Below, piece after piece: positions 1-8,495 of a stretch of 44,149 bases of DNA; position 1 is the first letter of the stretch, and each line of letters starts with the position of its first letter. A program made the translations under genes and the position numbers. The notes beneath the pieces were generated by a model. That model was given only the letters and a program-made list of their open reading frames with translations, had not been told where the DNA came from and did no database searches. Location: NCBI GenBank assembly GCA_008933835.1, contig WBUG01000025.1:1-44149 (forward strand). Direction: 5' to 3'. The stretch is from Bacteroidota bacterium (GTDB lineage: Bacteria > Bacteroidota > Ignavibacteria > UBA10030 > UBA8401).

Positions 1-1
1 G

Positions 2-142
2 AAGGGGGACGTGCAGGGGGACTACAACGGCGGCTTCGGCATCCGGGTCGAAGGCTTCACGCTGGATTATTCCTACAAGTACCAGGCGCTGATGCGGAAC
101 GTCGGCGGCATCTCTTCAGTCTCGGTCGGCTATGAATGGTAA
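2..142 (+). CDS. C-terminal end of a PorV/UPF0164-like outer-membrane barrel protein (partial)
   Basis: The 5' part lies outside the window; 46 codons remain before the TAA at 140-142. The visible tail is Gly/Tyr-rich with alternating hydrophobic residues and ends in an aromatic (SVSVGYEW), as expected for a last beta-strand of an outer-membrane barrel. The pattern of an Asp-Tyr-Ser-Tyr strand, a short turn, then a final S-V-G-Y strand resembles the PorV/UPF0164 family, which helps T9SS cargo export. That assignment is inference from a short tail. The next gene starts inside it (11-base overlap), so the two are probably co-translated. Confidence 0.5.
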   Translation, partial: KGDVQGDYNGGFGIRVEGFTLDYSYKYQALMRNVGGISSVSVGYEW

Positions 143-3140
143 TGTCCTGAAATACACCGCCCTGTCCCTCTTCGCCGCTGCGGCGGTGAGCGGAACGGCT
201 TCGGCGCAGTTCATCAATCGCGATGAGATCAAGAACGCCGGTGGGTACGTCAACTACTCCGGCCGGAACTACGAGAACTACAGCGTCCAGTTCAACAAAC
301 GGAAGATCTACGACAACTTCGGGAACTTCCTGGTGGACGGACTCTCCGTGTACGAGCTCGGTGAGTCGCAGAGCCAGTTCATCGAACCGGAGCTCGGCGG
401 CAGCATCGTGCAGAAGTCGAAGTACTACAACCTCTGGTTCAACAACCTGCTCATCGGCAACGACCAGTACGGCGGGTTCCAGTCGCGTATCATGATGGGC
501 GAGGCCATCCGGACGAAGTTCACCTCGCTCACGTTCGACAAGGCGCGGTTCAACGGCATCCGGTGGGACGGCGCCACGAACAAGTACCGCGGCACCGTGC
601 TCGCCTCGCGCGTGTCGGACCCGGTCCGCATCCGGTTCGACGCATCGGCCCTCCCGAACTCCATCTCGCGCCCGCGGGACTGGTCGGTCTACATGTTCGG
701 CGGACACGTCGAGACCGACATCGGCGACGTGCTCACCGTCGGCGCGACGTACGTGAACCAGCATCAGCGGCATTCGAGCATCAACAGCAGCGCCAGTTCC
801 ATGGACGGCGACGTCGCCAACGCGGTGCCGCGCATCATCTTCATCCGCGTCCGAGACGATTCTCCGAACGACCTGTCGGGCCCGGTCCTCTATACGAAGC
901 CGAAGATCATCGTGAACGGCGTCGAGCGTCCGACGGTCAACATCAACGGCCGCGTGCCGAGCCAGTTCAACACGAACCTGAACAATCCCATCCAGTACTA
1001 CGTCTTCAAGGATTTCTCCATCACCGAACGGCTGTATACCGAAGGGGCGACGTTCTTCGAGGATCCCATCCTCGGTCCGGTCCCCTTCAACCAGACCTCG
1101 TACAATTCCTACCGGTACAACTACGGAATGGGACCCGAACCTTCCTATCCGCTGGAGGTCCGTGGGACGGGGAGTTACACGTTCGCGTTCATCATGCCGT
1201 ACTACTCCGAATCGGCGACCTTCCAGCTGCTCCTCTCCAACGACTACGCGCTCGACGCGGCGCAGGACTGGGTGTTGCAGCGCGACGAGTATCCGACCGA
1301 ATCGCTCAACCTGTATCCGAACCATTCGGACAGCACCCGCCTCGGCCGCCCGACGCAGTTCTTCACCGTCGAACGCGCGACGGGGAACGTGCAGGACGGT
1401 TCCAACAAGAAGTGGGTCTCCTACACGTACGGGCTCAACACCGGCATGGCGCTGTACGGATTGAACTTCACCTTCAACTGGAAGGGGTTCGAGATCGAAG
1501 GGGAGTACAACACCAGCACCTCGTACCGGAAGTATCCGCTGCTGGCGGCGCCGCACTCATCGCTCACCGGTCACGCCTTCTTCGTCCGCGGCACCAAGAA
1601 GATCGGACGGCTCACCCTGGGCGGCGAACGCTACCGCATCGAACCGTGGTACGGCACGGCGCTCGACCTGTACATGCTCGAGAACAGTTTCTTCAGCATC
1701 GCCGGCGCGCAGGGGACCATCACCTACACGCCGCCGGACCAGTACGGCTACACGGTGGACGACGCGAACAAGACCCGCACCGACGGTATCCTCCCCGGCG
1801 GCGCCTTCTTCGCGCTGGTCGACGACAACGACGACAACGACCGGTGGGAGGACGGATTCTACTTCTACAATGCGAAGCCGACCACCGCTTTCCCGCGCAA
1901 CACGGACGTCCTCAACACGAACTCGATCAACGTCAATCCGTACTCGCTCGGTTACCGCCAGAACGTGAACGAGCTCACCGGTCTGAGCGACATCATCCGC
2001 AAGCCGGACACCGGCATCTTCCCGGGCAAGGACAAGGACCGCGACGGCATCCCGGACGACGACCGGAACTCGAACGGTCTCCCCGACTACACCGAAGACT
2101 TCATGACGTTCTACAGCGACCCGCCGTCGTTCGAGGCGGGGGACGACTGGAACAACAACGGCGTCATCGACGTGCAGGAGAACGACATCTATCCGGACTA
2201 TCCCTACACGCCGGACATCGATGGTTACCACTACTTCGCGTCGCTCGAAGCGGCGAAGAACCTCACCTTCGGCGTGGGCCTTCTCCGCGAGGACGCCATC
2301 ATCCGCGGCGGCCGCAACGACGTGAACTATTTCAAGTCCACCTACGGCATCTCCAGCCCGCGCCTCGGTTCCGTCGACCTCTACTATACGTTCAAGCGGA
2401 CATGGGACGACATCCCCAACGACGGTTTCCAGTTCTCCGGCGTCATCCAGGCCGATCCGACCCCCGCCTACGTCCGCGACGCGGTGCTCTACCGGAACAG
2501 TCTTGTCCATACGCTCTACATCGGCACCCGCTACTCCCAGGTCCCGAACCTGAACATCGAGAACAACGTCCGGTTCGAGCTCAACAACCGGTACGTGGTG
2601 GGGACCCCCACGCTGGATGAAGTGGAGCAGGGGACCTTCGTGGACGAACAGTTCAGCGGCAGCATCACGTCGCTCGGCCTGGTCAACAAGATCGACTACA
2701 CCTACGCGCTGCTCGACAACCGCCTCAAGCTCCGCCCGCAGTTCAAGATCCGCACGCTGAAGGTGGTGAGCACGAGCACGTTCGACGACGGTTCGAACTC
2801 CACCTTCATCTCGACCCATACGCAGACGGTGCTCCCCATCTTCCGCACCGACTACAAACTGACGGAGAACACCGAGCTGCACTTCGGTATCCAGGGGACG
2901 AAGCTCTTCGGACTGAGCGACGCGCTGATGGTGAAGAACCGGTACCTTCGCGACGGGGTGGGGGACTTCAACGCCTCGACCACGGCCGTGTCGGTCACGA
3001 ACCGGACACAGTACAGCGGCTACAACATCGTCATCGACTTCGGGTACAAGGTGACGAACTACGAGTATCAGCGCATCGAGGAGATGAAGAACAACACCCA
3101 GTTCTCGGTCATCTACTTCACCATCTTCGCGGGGTACTGA
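132..3140 (+). CDS. Large outer-membrane beta-barrel-like surface protein with calcium-binding repeats, function unknown
   Basis: 1002 residues. A clear signal peptide (cleavage after TASA, about residue 25) sends it to the envelope. Most of the chain is Tyr/Asn/Asp-rich with amphipathic beta-strand periodicity and ends in an aromatic strand (FTIFAGY), which suggests a barrel or SprA-like large surface protein; I do not recognise a named family. Residues ~634-657 (DKDRDGIPDDDRNSNGLPDY) and ~671-700 (DDWNNNGVIDVQEND) are thrombospondin-type-3-like calcium-binding loops, and ~560-570 is another Asp/Asn cluster. The ATG overlaps the end of the upstream barrel gene by 11 bases. The lipoprotein gene downstream starts two bases after its stop, so this is operon-internal. 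Envelope location is well supported, role unknown. Confidence 0.8.
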   Translation: MNGNVLKYTALSLFAAAAVSGTASAQFINRDEIKNAGGYVNYSGRNYENYSVQFNKRKIYDNFGNFLVDGLSVYELGESQSQFIEPELGGSIVQKSKYYNLWFNNLLIGNDQYGGFQSRIMMGEAIRTKFTSLTFDKARFNGIRWDGATNKYRGTVLASRVSDPVRIRFDASALPNSISRPRDWSVYMFGGHVETDIGDVLTVGATYVNQHQRHSSINSSASSMDGDVANAVPRIIFIRVRDDSPNDLSGPVLYTKPKIIVNGVERPTVNINGRVPSQFNTNLNNPIQYYVFKDFSITERLYTEGATFFEDPILGPVPFNQTSYNSYRYNYGMGPEPSYPLEVRGTGSYTFAFIMPYYSESATFQLLLSNDYALDAAQDWVLQRDEYPTESLNLYPNHSDSTRLGRPTQFFTVERATGNVQDGSNKKWVSYTYGLNTGMALYGLNFTFNWKGFEIEGEYNTSTSYRKYPLLAAPHSSLTGHAFFVRGTKKIGRLTLGGERYRIEPWYGTALDLYMLENSFFSIAGAQGTITYTPPDQYGYTVDDANKTRTDGILPGGAFFALVDDNDDNDRWEDGFYFYNAKPTTAFPRNTDVLNTNSINVNPYSLGYRQNVNELTGLSDIIRKPDTGIFPGKDKDRDGIPDDDRNSNGLPDYTEDFMTFYSDPPSFEAGDDWNNNGVIDVQENDIYPDYPYTPDIDGYHYFASLEAAKNLTFGVGLLREDAIIRGGRNDVNYFKSTYGISSPRLGSVDLYYTFKRTWDDIPNDGFQFSGVIQADPTPAYVRDAVLYRNSLVHTLYIGTRYSQVPNLNIENNVRFELNNRYVVGTPTLDEVEQGTFVDEQFSGSITSLGLVNKIDYTYALLDNRLKLRPQFKIRTLKVVSTSTFDDGSNSTFISTHTQTVLPIFRTDYKLTENTELHFGIQGTKLFGLSDALMVKNRYLRDGVGDFNASTTAVSVTNRTQYSGYNIVIDFGYKVTNYEYQRIEEMKNNTQFSVIYFTIFAGY

Positions 3141-3142
3141 CC

Positions 3143-4627
3143 GTGCGGCGAACCCTCTTCCTGGCCCTCGTCCTCCTGGCGCTTCCCGGCTGCGATTCGG
3201 TGTACCATTACGTCATGTTCCCGCCGCAGCGGGAGGAGCACACGCTCATTCCCCGGCTCCCGGCCGTGCTGCCGGCGGGGAAGGGGACGTACCGCATCGG
3301 CGACGACAAGCAGACCATCGTCTACGACGCGAAGGACTTCAAGGTCGAGATCAAGTACATGACCGACTATCAGCTGAACACGTTCGAGTTCCCAGAACAG
3401 TCCCGCTCCGGTCAGTACTCGACCAATCCCTTCACGTACGGCGACTGGGTGGATCCCGAACTCGGGTACATCCCGAACCGGTTCACGGTGTTCAAGGTCT
3501 CCATCTATAATTACGCCGGCGGGAAGCTCAACTTCGACCCGGAGAACGCGACGCTCTTCACGGACCGCGGCGACCAGCTTCCGGCGTTCGCCCGTGAGGA
3601 GAAAGGGGCGCGCAATTACAGTCTCGAGGCGTACTTCAAACGGCGGAAGGGGACCTCGGGCATCGACGACGACGTGTTCGAGAGCCGGATGGGCATCGTG
3701 CGGCGGAACGTCCATTACCTCGGCAAACCCATCTTCCGCGGCGACGTCCGGGACGGTCTGGTGGTGTTCGATCCGCTCGTGGAGGAGGTGGAGCAGGTGA
3801 AGGTGACGATGAAGGATTTCATCCTCGGGTACGACGAGAACAACCAGGCGTCGGAGTTCGAGGACATCGCGTTCTACTTCACCAAACGGAAGTTCGAATC
3901 GCCCGCTGCCGCGAAAGGCGCCGGCGCCGACACGCTCGTGCGCCGTTCGCGTCTCGTGAAGCTCGATCCGTCCGCCCGCCCGGCCGGCGAGGTGAAGATC
4001 GCCGTCAAGACGACCAACGTCTCGGCGGCGGAGGCGGTGATGGCTCCGCTCACGAAGTACTTCTCCGCGCAGACCGACTTCAAGGTCACCGTCGCGAAGA
4101 CCGACCTGCTGCCGGCGGAACTGGCGCGTGCAAACATCCTGCTGGTGTTCGCGGAAGAGGGACAGCTGAAACTGTCGAGGGAACAGGCCGCCGCCGCGGC
4201 GGAGTTCGTGAAGAACGGCGGTTTCATCGTCGCCGACGAACGTTCGATGACCGTGCCGAGCGAGAACTGGACGGAGCTCAGCAACTTCCTGTCCGAGGTC
4301 GTCGAAGCGGCGGGGAGCAACGCCGGACTCGGCCGCGTTCCGTCCGACCATCCCGTCTTCTCCATGTGGAAACGGTTCGAGAAGCTTCCGGCGGTCGACG
4401 CCACCCTGCTGAACGTCGAGGCGCGGGAGGAGATGGAGTACTTGAACGGACTGTACGTCGGCAACCGGCTCGCCGGCTTCATCTCCAACCGCGGCTATTC
4501 CGTGGCGTGGGGGGAGTTCGGGACCTTCGAGGCGCGGGACGGTGTCGATTTCACCAATCAACGGGATTTCCTTGCCAATGTCATCTACTATGCCATCGAA
4601 TCGGCGAAGATCGAGAAGAACAAGTAG
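3143..4627 (+). CDS. Lipoprotein with C-terminal DUF4159-like domain
   Basis: 494 residues from a GTG start two bases after the previous stop. The N-terminus is a lipoprotein signal with lipobox LPGC (Cys17). Residues ~20-270 form a beta-rich region of unknown type. Residues ~283-490 resemble DUF4159: an NGGFI strand-turn (VKNGGFIVADE), an RVPSDHPVFSMW motif, and NRGYSVAWGEF near the end. The same three motifs occur in the same order in the TonB-like protein at 11633-13036 (NGGFIFIDD, RVPNTHPMYSAW, NKGYSFAWGSW), so the locus carries two diverged copies of this domain. DUF4159 has a glutamine-amidotransferase-like fold, but I see no catalytic triad and do not assign activity. Membrane-anchored location is likely. 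Confidence 0.75.
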   Translation: MRRTLFLALVLLALPGCDSVYHYVMFPPQREEHTLIPRLPAVLPAGKGTYRIGDDKQTIVYDAKDFKVEIKYMTDYQLNTFEFPEQSRSGQYSTNPFTYGDWVDPELGYIPNRFTVFKVSIYNYAGGKLNFDPENATLFTDRGDQLPAFAREEKGARNYSLEAYFKRRKGTSGIDDDVFESRMGIVRRNVHYLGKPIFRGDVRDGLVVFDPLVEEVEQVKVTMKDFILGYDENNQASEFEDIAFYFTKRKFESPAAAKGAGADTLVRRSRLVKLDPSARPAGEVKIAVKTTNVSAAEAVMAPLTKYFSAQTDFKVTVAKTDLLPAELARANILLVFAEEGQLKLSREQAAAAAEFVKNGGFIVADERSMTVPSENWTELSNFLSEVVEAAGSNAGLGRVPSDHPVFSMWKRFEKLPAVDATLLNVEAREEMEYLNGLYVGNRLAGFISNRGYSVAWGEFGTFEARDGVDFTNQRDFLANVIYYAIESAKIEKNK

Positions 4628-5234
4628 CCTGATCCTGCTGACGGCGGCGGTGTCGCTGCTCTCGGCGGGGGAGGGGACGCGCGCTCCGTTCGCCGCGTCG
4701 TTTCCGACGGCGTCGTTCGCCGCATCGCTGACGGCCTCCGACACGGCCGCCGTGACGGTGGACCTCGCCGGAGAACGGCGCTCGACCGCTCTCGTGTACT
4801 CCTGCATCATGCCCGGTTCCGGCCAGACGATGCTCGGCCACACGTACAAGGGGGTCGCGTTCTCCGTCGTCGCGTTCGGTTCCGTATTGACCGCCGCCAT
4901 CTCGCACAACAACTTCATCGCGCGCAACGAACGGCTCGACGCGCTGGAGTATCAATACCAGAACGTCACGAACTGGGTGAGCGCGGACCGGCTGTACTCG
5001 GACATGACCGGGGTCCACCAGAAACTGGTGGCGGACAAGAACCGGCGGGACCTCTTCCTCGTCGTCAGCGCGGTGGTGTGGGCGGCGAACATCGTCGACC
5101 TGCTCTATAATACGGACGACCTCGGGCAGGAATCGTTCGTCGCGGCCCCCGTACCGGTCCAGCCCCCGGTCGCCGGTCTCGTCTCGCCGCACCGTCCCGT
5201 CGTCGCCTTCTCGATCCCATTGGAGCGGCCATGA
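4590..5234 (+). CDS. DUF5683-like membrane protein
   Basis: 214 residues. I chose the ATG at 4590, which overlaps the previous gene by 38 bases and places a basic stretch plus hydrophobic signal segment at the N-terminus; an in-frame ATG at 4542 would add 16 non-conserved-looking residues. The central part has the PGSGQ motif (CIMPGSGQTMLGHTYKG) followed by a membrane segment. A charged stretch (~residues 115-155) and a second membrane segment (LFLVVSAVVWAANIVDLL) come next. This layout matches the DUF5683 family common in Bacteroidota and relatives. The function is unknown. It ends in a Pro-rich tail, and its stop overlaps the next start by four bases (ATGA). Confidence 0.65.
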   Translation: MPSNRRRSRRTSSLILLTAAVSLLSAGEGTRAPFAASFPTASFAASLTASDTAAVTVDLAGERRSTALVYSCIMPGSGQTMLGHTYKGVAFSVVAFGSVLTAAISHNNFIARNERLDALEYQYQNVTNWVSADRLYSDMTGVHQKLVADKNRRDLFLVVSAVVWAANIVDLLYNTDDLGQESFVAAPVPVQPPVAGLVSPHRPVVAFSIPLERP

Positions 5235-5680
5235 AGTACCGACATCTCATTCCGTTGAGCCTCCTGTTGCTGGCCGCATGGTCCTGCGAAGCGGACCGCG
5301 CGGTCGTTCCCAACACCCATGACGGCCGAGTCCCCGACATCATCGGTCTCACCTACACCGTCGACACCAACAACGTCGGACAGAAGGTGGTGAAGCTCCG
5401 CTGGGGGTACGATTCGCTGAAGTACGGTACGGACCGGCTCGCCGCCAACCTTCGGGACTGGGAGATCTACCGGAGCGCGACCGACACGTCGCAGTTCACC
5501 TCGCGGGGAAAGACCTTCTTTCCGCAGTTCAACGACGCCTCGAACGAGGTGCAGCCCGGCGGACGGGACAGTATCGTCATCATGTACCGCATCGTGCCGA
5601 ACGGGTACCTGGTCGACGACGTCCAGTTCATCGGCAAACCGTCCGACATTCTACAGATCGTCATCCGCAAAAAGAAGTGA
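5231..5680 (+). CDS. Small lipoprotein with fibronectin-III-like domain
   Basis: 149 residues starting in an ATGA overlap with the gene before. The N-terminus is hydrophobic and ends in a plausible but non-canonical lipobox (AAWSC, Cys19). The rest reads like one beta-sandwich: VVKLRWGYDS, then a strand ending DWEIYRS, then IVIMYRIVPNGY. That order is typical of fibronectin type III modules that describe a value inside a text-like repeat. No enzyme motif is visible. It probably sits in the inner or outer membrane as a partner of the neighbouring surface proteins. The fold assignment is inference from strand pattern only. Confidence 0.6.
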   Translation: MKYRHLIPLSLLLLAAWSCEADRAVVPNTHDGRVPDIIGLTYTVDTNNVGQKVVKLRWGYDSLKYGTDRLAANLRDWEIYRSATDTSQFTSRGKTFFPQFNDASNEVQPGGRDSIVIMYRIVPNGYLVDDVQFIGKPSDILQIVIRKKK

Positions 5681-5710
5681 CCATCAACCATCAACGAGAG
5701 GAGCAGGGAC

Positions 5711-8404
5711 ATGAAACAGACGGTTACTATGGTGCTACTCATCCTCGCCGCGCTCAGCCTGACGGCGACGGCCCAGCAGAAGCTGGACCCGGCGAACTAC
5801 ATCACGGTGGACAATCCGGCGGCCGGCCTGCCCCAGGGAGGCTCCGCCGCGACACCGGAGTACTTCGAGGTCGGTCCGTGGTACAACGGGACCTCCGGCA
5901 ATGCCTTCGGCGGCAACTACCGTCAGACGTCGCAGCTCGGCGGCGAGGTCATCGCCGGCCGATCGGCCACGTGGGTCATCTCCGTGCCGCCGGACAAGGC
6001 GGGAACGTACATCATCTATAACTACGTCCTGCAGGCGGTGAACAACGCCGCCAACGTGTACTACACGCTGCAGTACGAGTTCAGCAACGTCATCCAGGAC
6101 TCGGTGCGGCACGACCTGCGCCGCTCCACCATCACGCAGGCCAACGTCGCCATCGGCGCCTGGGTGCCGCTGATGGTCGACACGCTCAACGTCGGCAATT
6201 ACAAGATCACCGTCGGCGCCGATTCGCTCTCCGGTTCCGCGATCATGCGGGCGGACGCCATCCGCATCCTCCGCAGCGCGGCGAACGGCGCGGACCTCGA
6301 GTTCGGCCGCCGCACCCGCGACGGTTTCGACTCGGTGCGGGTCGGTGAGCGGTGGGACGATTCGCCGCTCGGCTCCATCACCTACAAGGAGATCCCGCTG
6401 TTCAACCTCGGGAAGACCGTACTGACCGTCACGAACGTCTTCGCCACGACGACGCCGAACCGCTGGGACATCAAACTGAAGGACGGCGGTTCCTTCCCGG
6501 TCAACATCGCTCCCGGCGCGAAGGCCGTCCTGGCGGTCGGGTTCCGTCCCTTCCAGGAGGAGACCATCGAAGACTCGCTCATCATCGAGAGCAACGATTC
6601 GCTCGAGCTGCAGGCGCGCATCCCGCTGCGGGGGAACGGCATCAACTACAACTTCATTCTGAACGCCAGCACCGTCAACCAGCCGCACTATAATGCGCCG
6701 TTCAACACGCTCGGCGACCCGAAGGCGCCGCAGATCATCTTCACCGGCACCTGGGGCGAAAGCGGCACGGGTCCCTCGGCGTTCCCGTATCCCATCGCCG
6801 GCGGCAACAACTCCGGCACGTTCTCGTCCGCCGCGGTGGCGTCGGTCGAGTACCGGTTCCAGCTGCCGGACAGCGTGAACGGAAAACCGGGATCCTCGGG
6901 CAACTACTTCATCGAGCACGGCGCCATTCCGTTCACCTCCAACTCGGAGAACAACGCGCAGGTCACCATCGTACCGGCCTTCTCCGTCGACACCATCCGC
7001 GACGCGTACAACCAGAGCGGACTCACCACGCCGCCGTTCTTCTATCCGTTCGCGAACCGGCCCATCTTCCTGAACCAGGGCGACTTCACCAGCGTGAAGA
7101 TCTACCGCGAGGTCGCCACGGCGGCGGTGATCCGTGCGGACCTGCTCCGTATCCGCAAGATCCCGACCGGACCGACCATCGCCGCGACGCCGCAGGTCAA
7201 TTTCGGCAACGTCTCCATCTACCAGAACGAGCGCGACATCGCGAACAACTACGTGAAGGAGGTGCAGATCAACAGCGGCGGCGAATCGGCGCTGCGGGTG
7301 GACAGCGTGACCATCACCAACGCCCGGTTCTACACCCTGCTCAACGTGCCGCAGCCGCCGTTCCTGCTGCCGGCCGTCAACGGCACGCAGAAGATCAGCG
7401 TGATGTTCAAGCCGGACACCATCGCGAACAGCCTGAACGCGACCTTGAACATCTACACGAACGACACCACGAAGAGCCCCTTCAGCATCCCGGTCACGGG
7501 GAACGGCGTCGGGACCGGTCTGGTCGTTGAGGACAATGACGTGGCCGGTACGTTCCTCTTCCCGCAGAGTCCAGTCGTCTTCCCGGACCTCGCCAACCTC
7601 AGCAAGTGGCAGACCCTGACGACCTCCGGCAGCGGCGGCACGAGTACGGTGGGATACGTGTACCATCTGCAGGGCGATGCGTCGCTCCCGAGCAAGGCGG
7701 CGTACGTTGAGTACTTCCCGCAGCTTCCCATCCTCGACGGGCACGGACCGGAGCTCGACACGTTCAACGTCTACGCCCGCATCCCCGTCGGCTCGCCGAA
7801 CTCGTCCCCTGCGGTGAAGTACACCGTGTTCCAGGCGGCGGGCGGTTCCACCATCGAGACGGTGGTGAGCCAGAACAACCGCGGCGTGGACCGCGTCTTC
7901 ATCGGCGCGGCGGTCTTCCTCCGTTCCGGCACGCGTGACGGCCACGGCTCGGCCGTCATCAACGGCAGCATCCGGCTGGAGAACGACACCACGCTCGTGA
8001 ACGCGTACTACGCCGATTCGCTCGTGAACCGGGCGCGGCAGGACAGCTTCCTCGTCCGGGCGGACGCCATCATCCTCCAGGAGTCGCTCACGGGGGTCGA
8101 GTACGAGGTGTTGCCGAACGTCCCGCTCACCTACAGCCTGACGCAGAACTACCCGAACCCGTTCAACCCGACGACGAAGATCGGCTTCGATCTCCCGGCG
8201 GCCTCGGCGGTGGACCTGCGCGTGTATGACATCCTCGGCCGCGAGGTGCGCAGTCTCGTGAACGAGGTGCGCGACGCCGGGTCGTTCACCGTCACATGGG
8301 ACGGCAAGAACAACGCCGGCCGTATGGTGGCCTCGGGCGTCTACATCTACCGTCTCCAGGCGGGCAGCTTCACCGCCACGAAGAAGATGGTGATGATGAA
8401 GTAA
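5711..8404 (+). CDS. T9SS-sorted surface protein with golvesin-like and choice-of-anchor D modules
   Basis: 897 residues with a signal peptide (cleavage after TATA, about residue 21) and a GAGGAG Shine-Dalgarno. Residues ~31-190 look like a golvesin-type carbohydrate-binding module (VDNPAAG start, RADAIRIL end). Residues ~220-312 and ~495-603 are ASH/choice-of-anchor D-like (each ends in GNGI or GNGVG). Residues ~313-490 and ~604-795 are two further golvesin-like units, both ending in RADLLRI or RADAIIL. Residues ~803-897 are the T9SS type-A sorting domain (QNYPNPFNP, VYDILGREV, GVYIYRL, KKMVMMK). No catalytic domain is seen, so it is likely an adhesin or a structural surface protein delivered by T9SS. 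The sorting domain is certain by motif; the other modules are by resemblance. Confidence 0.8.
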   Translation: MKQTVTMVLLILAALSLTATAQQKLDPANYITVDNPAAGLPQGGSAATPEYFEVGPWYNGTSGNAFGGNYRQTSQLGGEVIAGRSATWVISVPPDKAGTYIIYNYVLQAVNNAANVYYTLQYEFSNVIQDSVRHDLRRSTITQANVAIGAWVPLMVDTLNVGNYKITVGADSLSGSAIMRADAIRILRSAANGADLEFGRRTRDGFDSVRVGERWDDSPLGSITYKEIPLFNLGKTVLTVTNVFATTTPNRWDIKLKDGGSFPVNIAPGAKAVLAVGFRPFQEETIEDSLIIESNDSLELQARIPLRGNGINYNFILNASTVNQPHYNAPFNTLGDPKAPQIIFTGTWGESGTGPSAFPYPIAGGNNSGTFSSAAVASVEYRFQLPDSVNGKPGSSGNYFIEHGAIPFTSNSENNAQVTIVPAFSVDTIRDAYNQSGLTTPPFFYPFANRPIFLNQGDFTSVKIYREVATAAVIRADLLRIRKIPTGPTIAATPQVNFGNVSIYQNERDIANNYVKEVQINSGGESALRVDSVTITNARFYTLLNVPQPPFLLPAVNGTQKISVMFKPDTIANSLNATLNIYTNDTTKSPFSIPVTGNGVGTGLVVEDNDVAGTFLFPQSPVVFPDLANLSKWQTLTTSGSGGTSTVGYVYHLQGDASLPSKAAYVEYFPQLPILDGHGPELDTFNVYARIPVGSPNSSPAVKYTVFQAAGGSTIETVVSQNNRGVDRVFIGAAVFLRSGTRDGHGSAVINGSIRLENDTTLVNAYYADSLVNRARQDSFLVRADAIILQESLTGVEYEVLPNVPLTYSLTQNYPNPFNPTTKIGFDLPAASAVDLRVYDILGREVRSLVNEVRDAGSFTVTWDGKNNAGRMVASGVYIYRLQAGSFTATKKMVMMK

Positions 8405-8419
8405 ACGAAGCACCGCGGC

Positions 8420-8485
8420 AACGGCGCAGAGGTGCGGAGACGCGCATTGTGGCATCCGGCGCCTCCGTCCCTCTGCGCTGCCGTT
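8420..8485. repeat. Imperfect inverted repeat in the gap before the TPR gene
   Basis: The arm at 8420-8439 (AACGGCGCAGAGGTGCGGAG) pairs with 8462-8485 when one 3-base gap and two mismatches are allowed. It fills most of the 91-base gap and has no T-run, so it is a weak terminator at best. It may be a remnant of a dispersed intergenic repeat. Confidence 0.45.
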
Positions 8486-8495
8486 TCCGGACGCA

